Part shown: positions 15,092 to 21,312 of the stretch, piece after piece
Layout of the letters: the number at the start of each line of letters is the position of its first letter
How positions within the stretch are numbered: the stretch's first letter is position 1
The notes under the pieces: generated by a model
Seen by the model: the letters and a program-made list of their open reading frames with translations, nothing else
Database searches by the model: none
Told to the model about the DNA's origin: nothing
Assembly (NCBI GenBank): GCA_030640885.1
Contig: DAOWIN010000065.1
Span: forward strand, 1-21,362
DNA length: 21,362 nt
From: Candidatus Omnitrophota bacterium
GTDB taxonomy: Bacteria > Omnitrophota > 4484-213
Direction of reading: 5' to 3'
Made by a program: the position numbers and the translations under genes

Positions 15092-15159
15092 CCCAGACGC
15101 CCAGTCTTCCAGTTTCCCAGTCAGTGCTGGGTAACTGGGTGCTGGGTAACTGGGTGACC
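15092..15159. repeat. Octamer-armed palindrome, CCCAG family copy 1 (mgtE/recO)
   Basis: The left arm is CCCAGACG, CCCAGTCT, TCCAGTTT, CCCAGTCA and the right arm is repeats of CTGGGTAA/CTGGGTG(A). The dyad centre is CCCAGTCAGTGCTGGG (15116-15131), the exact reverse complement of the centre of the copy at 20040-20107, so the two copies lie in opposite orientation. It occupies most of the 88-bp gap. Confidence 0.88.
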
Positions 15160-15167
15160 TATCGAGT

Positions 15168-15884
15168 GTGGCTATTCAAAAAACTGAAGGGGTTATTCTT
15201 AAGGCAGAGCGTTTCCGAGAAAAGAGTTTGTTAATTGACTTTTACACTCGCGAGTTTGGCAAAATAAAGGGTTTGTTAAAGGGAAAGGCTTCTATCCAAT
15301 CACCAGTCTACACTGAAATTCTTTTCTATCCTCGCAAAAAGGGATTGCATTTTATCAGTGAATGCCATTTAAAAGATTCCTTTGCTAATTTAAATAAGTC
15401 TTTGCTTGCTTTGGGGGCGGCTAATTATTTTTCTGAATTAGTGAATGAGTTGACTTTTCCTGAACACGAGGACAAACGATTGTTTGATCTGCTCCTACCG
15501 GTGCTTTCGTTTTTGGCAAAGAAAAATATTCTTGACCCGGACATAAAACAGCTCGTTTCTGTTTTTGAGATAAAATTACTTAGTTTGTTGGGAGTTTTCC
15601 CATCTTTAGAGAACCTGCCTAACTTATACCTACGAAGTGTAGGCGGCAGTGCTTTGCCGGGGACAGTAGCTTGTTTGTCTTACTTGAAAAAAGAGGGTAT
15701 AAAGAAGGGACTTTCGCTTAGAATAAGTCCCCAAATCAACAAGCAAATCAACGAAGTTCTGAAAAATCTGCTTTCTTCTCATCTGCAAAAAGAGTTAAAA
15801 ACACAGGAATTTTTAGAAAAGGTGATAGTTGCAAGCTACAAGCCGCAAGTTTCAAGTTACAAGCAAGAAAAACCTAAAGTATAA
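15168..15884 (+). CDS. recO: DNA repair protein RecO
   Basis: Mediates RecA loading and strand annealing in RecFOR repair; 238 residues. The N-terminal OB fold is clear: AIQKTEGVILKAERFREKSLLIDFYTREFGKIKGLLKG. The helical part runs to about residue 225. The C-terminal region of many RecO proteins carries a CxxC...CxxC zinc site; here (FPSLENLPNLYLRSVGGSALPGTVACL) it is absent, as in some lineages. The start is GTG at 15168 just after a repeat element, with no Shine-Dalgarno sequence. The last 15 or so residues (SYKPQVSSYKQEKPKV) and the stop are encoded by the next repeat element. Confidence 0.88.
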   Translation: MAIQKTEGVILKAERFREKSLLIDFYTREFGKIKGLLKGKASIQSPVYTEILFYPRKKGLHFISECHLKDSFANLNKSLLALGAANYFSELVNELTFPEHEDKRLFDLLLPVLSFLAKKNILDPDIKQLVSVFEIKLLSLLGVFPSLENLPNLYLRSVGGSALPGTVACLSYLKKEGIKKGLSLRISPQINKQINEVLKNLLSSHLQKELKTQEFLEKVIVASYKPQVSSYKQEKPKV

Positions 15885-15926
15885 GATTTTTCTCTTGCCT
15901 GTAGCCTGTGGCTTGAAGCTTGTAGC
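15827..15926. repeat. Heptamer-armed palindromic element, copy G (recO/glyS)
   Basis: The left arm runs in strict 7-bp phase from 15827: AGTTGCA, AGCTACA, AGCCGCA, AGTTTCA, AGTTACA. The core is GCAAGAAAAACCTAAAG then TATAAGATTTTT, closely matching copy A, including the stop codon in the same frame. The right arm is GCCTGTA, GCCTGTG, GCTTGAA, GCTTGTA, GC, abutting the first ATG of glyS. Confidence 0.9.
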
Positions 15927-17306
15927 ATGATTATGGATAAAATTGTTTCATTATGTAAACGGCGCGGATTTATTTTTCAGAGCAGTGCAATTTATGGTGG
16001 GTTGAGCAGTGTTTGGGATTATGGGCCCTTAGGTGTAGAACTCAAAAGGAATATAAAAAATCTCTGGTGGAAAAATTTGGTGCATCAGCGAGAGGATGTA
16101 GAGGGTTTGGATGCGGCGATTTTAATGAATCCTAATGTGTGGGAAGCCTCTGGGCATACAAAAAACTTTGCAGATGAATTAGTTGATTGCAAGAAGTGCA
16201 AAAAGCGATTTCGTTATGACGAAATTACCAGTCAGCAGTCAACAGTCAACAGTCAACAGTCTATAGAAAACAGAGAACAGAGAACAGAAAAAACCGAGCA
16301 CCGAGAACCGAGCGCCGAGAACCGAGCGCCGAAATGTCCCGAGTGTGGTGGGGAGTTAACTTCAGTGAAGGCATTTGACTTGATGTTTAAAACCTCAATT
16401 GGAGCGGTTGAAGGCGAGCGGGAAATATTTTTGCGTCCTGAGACGGCTCAGGGAATTTTTGTAAATTTTGTTAATGTTTGCCAAACCCTGCATAAAAAAC
16501 TTCCTTTTGGCATTGCCCAGATGGGCAAGGCTTTTCGCAATGAGATTACCACCGGCAATTTTACTTTTCGCTCGCGTGAGTTTGAACAAATGGAGTTGGA
16601 GTATTTTGTCAAACCGCAAGAAGCAGAAAAGTGGTATAAATATTGGGTCCACGAAAGATTTGATTGGTATATTAATTTGGGAATTAAAAAGGAGAATTTG
16701 CGGCTCCAATCGCATAGTCAAGAACAGCTTGCTCATTATGCTAAAGCCTGCACAGATATTGAATATAAGTTTCCCTTTGGTTGGAAAGAGTTGGAGGGGA
16801 TTGCTAACCGACAGGATTTTGATTTAAAACAGCACCAAAAATGTAGCGGTGAAGATTTAAGTTGTAAGGGGGTTATCCCCTATGTGATTGAACCTTCAGG
16901 GGGAGTTGACCGCGCCCTGCTCGCTTTTTTGGTTGATGCCTACCACGAGGAGGATGTTAAAGGGAGAAAGAGGGTGGTATTGCGTCTTGCTCAAAACCTT
17001 GCTCCCATAAAGGTTGCGATTTTGCCTTTATTGCGTAACCGACCGGAAATTGTGAAGATGGCAACTAAAATAAGAGAAACTTTGTCGCCGCATTTCGTTG
17101 CCAAATACGATGATACCGCTTCTATCGGCAAATTATATCGCCGTCAAGACGAAATCGGCACACCTTATTGTATAACCGTTGATGTTGATTCTTTGGAAGA
17201 CAAAAAGGTTACTGTGCGTAAAAGGGATACGATGCAACAGGAAAGAATTGCGGTGGGTAAGTTAAAAGAATATTTGGGAGAGAAATTGGAAGAATCTCCA
17301 AAGTAG
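15927..17306 (+). CDS. glyS: Glycyl-tRNA synthetase (dimeric, eukaryote/archaea-like type)
   Basis: Class II synthetase charging tRNA-Gly; 459 residues of the alpha2 type. It opens MDKIVSLCKRRGFIFQSSAIYGGLSSVWDYGPLG. Motif 2 region: LRPETAQGIFVNF (169-181) and QMGKAFRNEITTGNFTFRSREFEQMELEYF. Motif 3 region: IPYVIEPSGGVDRALLAFL (317-335), then the anticodon-binding domain. A Cys4 zinc site is split as CKKC (88-91) and CPEC (137-140). Between these pairs, residues 101-135 are wholly encoded by a heptamer array in place of the family's usual helical segment. The start is 15927, or more likely the ATG at 15933 (MDKIV). No Shine-Dalgarno sequence; the leader is a repeat arm. Confidence 0.95.
   Translation: MIMDKIVSLCKRRGFIFQSSAIYGGLSSVWDYGPLGVELKRNIKNLWWKNLVHQREDVEGLDAAILMNPNVWEASGHTKNFADELVDCKKCKKRFRYDEITSQQSTVNSQQSIENREQRTEKTEHREPSAENRAPKCPECGGELTSVKAFDLMFKTSIGAVEGEREIFLRPETAQGIFVNFVNVCQTLHKKLPFGIAQMGKAFRNEITTGNFTFRSREFEQMELEYFVKPQEAEKWYKYWVHERFDWYINLGIKKENLRLQSHSQEQLAHYAKACTDIEYKFPFGWKELEGIANRQDFDLKQHQKCSGEDLSCKGVIPYVIEPSGGVDRALLAFLVDAYHEEDVKGRKRVVLRLAQNLAPIKVAILPLLRNRPEIVKMATKIRETLSPHFVAKYDDTASIGKLYRRQDEIGTPYCITVDVDSLEDKKVTVRKRDTMQQERIAVGKLKEYLGEKLEESPK
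16229..16335 (+). repeat. In-frame composite heptamer array in glyS (about 15 units)
   Basis: From 16229 the units are CAGTCAG, CAGTCAA three times, CAGTCTA, TAGAAAA, CAGAGAA twice, CAGAAAA, then after a 2-bp slip CCGAGCA, CCGAGAA, CCGAGCG, CCGAGAA, CCGAGCG, CCGAAAT. Three unit types are thus joined in one 107-bp coding array. The peptide is Q/E/N/R/S-rich with a roughly 7-residue period and sits between the two halves of the zinc site. Confidence 0.95.
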
Positions 17307-17330
17307 AAATTCATAGAAATTGATTTCAAT

Positions 17331-17395
17331 AAGTTTCGTCCGCCAGAGGTGGACAAATTTCGCAACCATAGGTTGCATATTTCGTGAGCAAAGCG
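17331..17395. repeat. Cluster of 3-nt-loop hairpins (glyS/ppdK gap)
   Basis: The 118-bp gap holds two clear hairpins: GTCCGCC, loop AGA, GGTGGAC (17338-17354, flanked by further AAGTTT/AAATTT pairing), and GCAACC, loop ATA, GGTTGC (17362-17376). A weaker one is TTCG...CGAA around GAGCAAAG. ATTTCG or ATTTCA recurs between them. No T-tract follows either stem, so these look like repeats of the same kind as those in split lysC rather than terminators. Confidence 0.7.
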
Positions 17396-17414
17396 AACAT
17401 ATTTCATCTTAAAA

Positions 17415-17420
17415 AGGAGG
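17415..17420 (+). promoter_or_regulatory. Strong ribosome binding site (AGGAGG)
   Basis: AGGAGG ends 4 nt before the ppdK ATG and fixes that start. Confidence 0.85.
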
Positions 17421-17424
17421 CATA

Positions 17425-20073
17425 ATGGCAAAGTATGTTTATTTTTTTGGCGGCGGAAAGGCGGATGGAAAGGCGGAAATGAAAAAACTTTTAGGCGGCA
17501 AGGGAGCAAATTTAGCCGAGATGACCAATTTGGGAATTCCTGTCCCGGCTGGTTATACTATCTCTACGGAGGTTTGCAATTGTTATCAAAAAAATCATTC
17601 TTATCCTGAAGGATTAGAAGGAGAGCTTGTCGAGAATTTAAAAAAATTGGAAGAGGCAAGCGGCAAAAAATTGGGCGATTCCCAAAACCCTCTTTTAGTT
17701 TCTGTGCGTTCCGGGGCGGCGTTTTCAATGCCCGGAATGATGGACACCGTGCTTAATCTGGGATTAAACGGACAGACAATAGAAGGATTAATCAAAAGTA
17801 CTAATAACGAAAGGTTTAGTTATGATGCCTATCGCCGTTTTGTGCAGATGTTTTCCAATGTAGTTTTGGGAATTGAGCATAGCAAGTTTGAAGAAATTTT
17901 GCAGAAAAAAAAAGATGCAAAAGGTGTTAAAGCTGATACCGACTTAGACGCCCAAGACTTGAAGGGATTGGTACAGGAATATAAGGATTTAGTGAAACAA
18001 GAAAAAGGAATTGATTTTCCGGACAACCCGCAAGAACAATTAAAAAGGGCTTATACTGCGGTATTTAGTTCTTGGGATAATGAGCGGGCAATTACCTATC
18101 GCAAACTGCACAATATTCCCGATGATTTGGGCACGGCGGTGAATGTGCAAATGATGGTATTTGGCAATATGGGTAGCGATTCAGGGACAGGTGTTGCCTT
18201 TACCCGCAATCCTTCCACCGGCGAAAAGAAATTTTATGGAGAGTATTTGTTAAATGCACAAGGCGAGGATGTGGTTGCCGGAATTAGAACTCCCGAACAT
18301 ATTGATAGATTAAAGCAAGAAATGCCTGTTGTTTATCAGCAATTGGAAGAAATTTACCAAAAATTAGAATTGCATTACCGTGATATGCAGGATATGGAAT
18401 TTACCATTGAAAAAGGTAAACTTTTTATTTTGCAAACAAGAACTGGCAAGCGTACTGCTCATAGTGCGGTAAAGGTAGCTGTAGATATGGTTCAAGAGGG
18501 ATTGATTAATAAAAAGGAAGCGGTGATGCGGGTCCAGCCTAAGCAGATAGACCAGCTTTTGCATCCGATGATTGATCCCAAAGCCGAGATTAGAGTTATT
18601 GCCAAAGGTTTGCCGGCTTCTCCAGGAGCGGCAGTGGGTAAAGTAGTTTTTACAGCTAAGGAGGCTCAGGAGAAGGGGAAAAATGAAAAGGTTATTTTGG
18701 TTCGAATGGAGACCTCACCCGAGGATATTGGCGGAATGGCTGTTGCGCAAGGAATTTTGACCGCCCGCGGGGGAATGACGAGTCATGCCGCTGTGGTTGC
18801 CCGAGGGATGGGGAAATGTTGTGTAGCTGGCTGTGAAAGCATTGCAGTAAATGAAAAAGATAAAGAATTCAGCGTTGGGGATTTAAAGATAAAGGAAGGA
18901 AATCATATTAGTTTAGATGGAAGCACTGGTCGGGTAATTTTAGGGGAAGCAAGTTTAATAGAATCCGATTTGAGCAATGATTTTACTACTTTAATGGATT
19001 GGGCTGACGAGTCGCGAACATTAAAAATAAGGACAAACGCCGATACCCCGCAGGACGCTTGCAAGGCGCGTGAGTTTGGGGCAGAGGGTATTGGGCTTTG
19101 CAGGACAGAGCATATGTTTTTTGGTAAAGAACGGTTGCCAATTGTAAGGGAGATGATTTTGGCAAAGGATAAAGACAGCCGTTTGCAGGCGCTGCAAAAA
19201 TTATTGCCGATGCAGAAAGATGATTTTAAAGGAATATTTAAAGCGATGCGAGGATTGCCGGTGACTATTAGATTGTTGGATCCGCCTTTGCATGAGTTTT
19301 TACCGCAGAGCGAAGAGGGAATTCAAGAAACTGCTGCTAATATTGGAGTTAGTCCAGAGGAATTACAAAAAAAGATTCAAAGCTTACACGAAATAAATCC
19401 AATGCTGGGACATCGCGGCTGCCGTTTAGGAATTATTTATCCAGAAATTACCGAAATGCAGGCAAGGGCAATTTTTGAAGCGGCTTGCGAGTTGGCTAAA
19501 GAGGAAATTTCAGTGACGCCTGAGATAATGGTGCCTTTGGTAAGCGAAGTAAAAGAGTTTAATCTTCAAAAAAGCGTTATTGTCGCCGTTGCCCAAAAAG
19601 TAATGGATGAACAAAAGACAAAATTGGATTATCTAATTGGTACAATGATTGAGATTCCCCGCGCCGCTCTCACCGCTGATGAGATTGCTCGCGAAGCAGA
19701 GTTTTTCAGCTTTGGCACTAACGATCTTACTCAAATGGCATTTGGTTTTTCGCGTGATGACGCTGGAAAATTTTTGCCTGCTTATGTTGAAAAAGGAATT
19801 TTAAACGATGATCCGTTTGCAGTTCTTGACCAACGCGGAGTGGGACAGTTAGTAGAAATGGCTGTTCAGAAAGGAAGGAGCAGTCGCGCTGATTTAAAGA
19901 TTGGAATTTGCGGAGAACATGGCGGCGAGCCTTCTTCGGTAGAATATTGCTATCGGATTGGCTTAAACTATGTGAGTTGTTCACCCTTCCGTGTACCTAT
20001 CGCTCGTTTGGCAGCAGCGCAGGCGGCAATAAGAAGTCTCCCAGCTACCAGTCACCCAGCTACCCAGCACTGA
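17425..20073 (+). CDS. ppdK: Pyruvate, phosphate dikinase
   Basis: Interconverts pyruvate, ATP and Pi with PEP, AMP and PPi; common in anaerobes as a PPi-linked step of glycolysis or gluconeogenesis. The 882 residues match the usual length. The N-terminal ATP-grasp domain has LLGGKGANLAEM, VSVRSGAAFSMPGMMDT, GSDSGTGVAFTRNPSTGE and FILQTR. The swivelling phosphohistidine domain carries H454 in GGMTSHAAVVARGMG. The C-terminal PEP/pyruvate barrel has GLCRTEHMFF, MIEIPRAAL, FGTNDLTQM and the acid/base C829 in GICGEHGGEPSS. The natural end of the family is near RLAAAQAAI; the last 13 residues (RSLPATSHPATQH) come from the octamer repeat at the 3' end. The start is set by a strong Shine-Dalgarno sequence. 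Confidence 0.97.
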   Translation: MAKYVYFFGGGKADGKAEMKKLLGGKGANLAEMTNLGIPVPAGYTISTEVCNCYQKNHSYPEGLEGELVENLKKLEEASGKKLGDSQNPLLVSVRSGAAFSMPGMMDTVLNLGLNGQTIEGLIKSTNNERFSYDAYRRFVQMFSNVVLGIEHSKFEEILQKKKDAKGVKADTDLDAQDLKGLVQEYKDLVKQEKGIDFPDNPQEQLKRAYTAVFSSWDNERAITYRKLHNIPDDLGTAVNVQMMVFGNMGSDSGTGVAFTRNPSTGEKKFYGEYLLNAQGEDVVAGIRTPEHIDRLKQEMPVVYQQLEEIYQKLELHYRDMQDMEFTIEKGKLFILQTRTGKRTAHSAVKVAVDMVQEGLINKKEAVMRVQPKQIDQLLHPMIDPKAEIRVIAKGLPASPGAAVGKVVFTAKEAQEKGKNEKVILVRMETSPEDIGGMAVAQGILTARGGMTSHAAVVARGMGKCCVAGCESIAVNEKDKEFSVGDLKIKEGNHISLDGSTGRVILGEASLIESDLSNDFTTLMDWADESRTLKIRTNADTPQDACKAREFGAEGIGLCRTEHMFFGKERLPIVREMILAKDKDSRLQALQKLLPMQKDDFKGIFKAMRGLPVTIRLLDPPLHEFLPQSEEGIQETAANIGVSPEELQKKIQSLHEINPMLGHRGCRLGIIYPEITEMQARAIFEAACELAKEEISVTPEIMVPLVSEVKEFNLQKSVIVAVAQKVMDEQKTKLDYLIGTMIEIPRAALTADEIAREAEFFSFGTNDLTQMAFGFSRDDAGKFLPAYVEKGILNDDPFAVLDQRGVGQLVEMAVQKGRSSRADLKIGICGEHGGEPSSVEYCYRIGLNYVSCSPFRVPIARLAAAQAAIRSLPATSHPATQH

Positions 20074-20107
20074 CTGGGAGACTGGGGGTCTGGGAAACTG
20101 GGTGACC
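20040..20107. repeat. Octamer-armed palindrome, CCCAG family copy 2 (ppdK/sigma)
   Basis: The left arm (CCCAGCTA, CCAGTCA, CCCAGCTA, CCCAGCA) encodes the PpdK tail. The centre CCCAGCACTGACTGGG (20063-20078) is the reverse complement of the copy-1 centre. The right arm has exact 8-bp period: CTGGGAGA, CTGGGGGT, CTGGGAAA, CTGGGTGA. It ends five bases before the sigma-factor start. Confidence 0.9.
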
Positions 20108-20112
20108 TTATT

Positions 20113-20925
20113 ATGATGCTCAAGAGAGATGCCTTACAAATATATCTATCCGATGTGCGAAAAACTCCTCTTCTGAATAAACAAGAAGAACGGGAGCTTA
20201 TTCAACGGGCGAAAAAAGGCGAGCAGGGCGCGCGTCAAAAATTGATCCAAGCCAACTTGCGTTTAGTGATTAAAATTGCCAAAAGATATTTTTATTTAGG
20301 CATTCCTTTTCTTGACCTAATTGAAGAAGGCAACATCGGTTTAATAAAAGCATTAAAAAAATTTCAACTTGAGCGGCGGCATCGTTTTGCCACTTATGCT
20401 TCATGGTGGATAAGGCAGGCAATTGTGCGGGGGATTGCCGAACAGTCGCGTGCAATTCGTCTTCCAGTTTATCAGAGCGAAAAGCTTGCCAAATACAAAA
20501 AGGCAAGCGAATTTCTTTCCCAGAAATTACAACGGCAGCCTACTATGGAAGAGATTGCCAAAGAAACGAAATTTTCTCTGCAAAAAACAAGGGAAATAAG
20601 CCGGTTTTCAATGGCAATGCTTTCTTTAGACAAATTTATTGGCAGAGAAGAAGGAAAACGATTCGGTGATGTTTTATCCGATAGCTCTTTTTTAAAAATA
20701 TTTAGCGAACCGCAGCAGAAAGAAAGGATTGCTAATCTTTTAGAATTAGTTAGTGAACGGGAAAGAGAGGTACTTTGCTTAAGATATGGTTTATCCCAAG
20801 GTAATCCACATACTTTGGGACAAACAGCCGAGATTTTTAAGATTAGCAAGGAGAGGGTGCGTCAGATTGAAAAAAGAGCAATAGAAAAGTTAAAATTGTT
20901 TGCGGAAATAGAGAGGGAGGAATAG
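20113..20925 (+). CDS. RNA polymerase sigma factor, sigma-70 family (RpoD/RpoS-like)
   Basis: 270 residues. Region 1.2 starts DALQIYLSDVRKTPLLNKQEE; region 2 is LIQANLRLVIKIAKRYFYLGIPFLDLIEEGNIGLIKALKKF, with the -10 reading segment RFATYASWWIRQAIVRGI (91-108). Region 3 is ARxxxxP-like (AIRLPVYQSEKL onward), and region 4 ends with the -35 helix-turn-helix TLGQTAEIFKISKERVRQIEKRAIEKL. Region 1.1 is absent, and the length suits a group 2 factor or a small primary sigma. The near-perfect region 2.4 predicts a TATAAT-like -10. ATGATG at 20113 offers two adjacent starts. No Shine-Dalgarno sequence is seen, only GTGACCTTATT after the repeat. Confidence 0.92.
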   Translation: MMLKRDALQIYLSDVRKTPLLNKQEERELIQRAKKGEQGARQKLIQANLRLVIKIAKRYFYLGIPFLDLIEEGNIGLIKALKKFQLERRHRFATYASWWIRQAIVRGIAEQSRAIRLPVYQSEKLAKYKKASEFLSQKLQRQPTMEEIAKETKFSLQKTREISRFSMAMLSLDKFIGREEGKRFGDVLSDSSFLKIFSEPQQKERIANLLELVSEREREVLCLRYGLSQGNPHTLGQTAEIFKISKERVRQIEKRAIEKLKLFAEIEREE

Positions 20926-21026
20926 GCTACAGGCTACAAGCATCAAGCTTCAGGTAAGAAAAAAAGAAAAATATTAGATTTTAGGTTTCTTGCTTGTAGC
21001 TTGTAGCTTGCAACTTGAAGCTTGAC
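20926..21026. repeat. Heptamer-armed palindromic element, copy I (sigma/tRNA)
   Basis: It starts at the base following the sigma-factor stop. The left arm is GCTACAG, GCTACAA, GCATCAA, GCTTCAG. The right arm (20992-21026) is GCTTGTA twice, GCTTGCA, ACTTGAA, GCTTGAC. The core read on the minus strand is GCAAGAAACCTAAAATC, reverse orientation relative to copies A and G. It ends one base before the tRNA. Confidence 0.9.
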
Positions 21027-21027
21027 C

Positions 21028-21104
21028 GCCCCAATAGCTCAGCAGGATAGAGCACAGGTTTCCTAAACCTGGTGTCGCCCGTTCAAGTCGGGCTTGGGGC
21101 ACCA
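21028..21104 (+). tRNA. tRNA-Arg (anticodon CCU)
   Basis: A full cloverleaf: acceptor GCCCCAA/TTGGGGC, D stem GCTC/GAGC, anticodon stem CAGGT/ACCTG with loop TTCCTAA (anticodon CCT, reading AGG), T stem GCCCG/CGGGC with loop TTCAAGT, and an encoded CCA end. The 77 nt include ACCA. Confidence 0.97.
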
Positions 21105-21131
21105 CCGAATTTCGCCAAAGGCGAAATTCGG
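21105..21131. repeat. Perfect 12-bp palindrome with AAA loop, next to tRNA-Arg
   Basis: CCGAATTTCGCC, loop AAA, GGCGAAATTCGG, starting at the base after the tRNA CCA. It has the same GCC-NNN-GGC tip as other hairpins in the window. No T-run follows, so it is not a standard terminator, though it could shape the tRNA 3' trailer. Confidence 0.85.
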
Positions 21132-21132
21132 A

Positions 21133-21303
21133 AATCCCAATGACCAAATCCCAATGTCCAATTTCACCCTGTTAAATAGACCTGCGGTCTAAAATTCAAA
21201 GAATTTTATTTAACAGGGCAAGAATCCCAATTCTTTAAATCCCAAATAAGAAATAACAACATTGGGGTTTGGGATTTAGGGTTTGATTGGTTGTTGGGGT
21301 TTG
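21133..21303. repeat. Heptamer-armed palindrome, AATCCCA family, interrupted
   Basis: The left arm is AATCCCA, ATGACCA, AATCCCA, ATGTCCA in exact phase (21133-21160), and AATCCCA recurs after 21221. The right arm (21262-21303) is TTGGGGT, TTGGGAT, TTAGGGT, TTGATTG, GTTGTTG, GGGTTTG. A separate nested palindrome (21167-21218) sits inside it. This fills the 181-bp gap before the last ORF; I see no TPP riboswitch motif or promoter in it. Confidence 0.82.
21167..21218. repeat. Nested palindrome (CCCTGTTAAAT outer stem), copy 2
   Basis: The perfect 11-bp outer stem CCCTGTTAAAT/ATTTAACAGGG encloses two hairpins in a row: AGACC, loop TGC, GGTCT (21178-21190) and AAAATTC, loop AAA, GAATTTT (21191-21207). 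It could fold as a three-way junction in DNA or RNA. The outer stem is shared with 4262-4307, but the inside differs. Confidence 0.88.
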
Positions 21304-21312
21304 GAGTTTATT

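Noticed and set aside
21105..21131. Rho-independent terminator after tRNA-Arg
   Set aside because: The stem is perfect but no T-run follows, and similar hairpins occur inside split lysC, so it is better called a repeat.
21132..21312. TPP riboswitch upstream of the putative thi4
   Set aside because: There is no CUGAGA-type conserved motif; the gap is fully explained by repeat arms and a nested palindrome.
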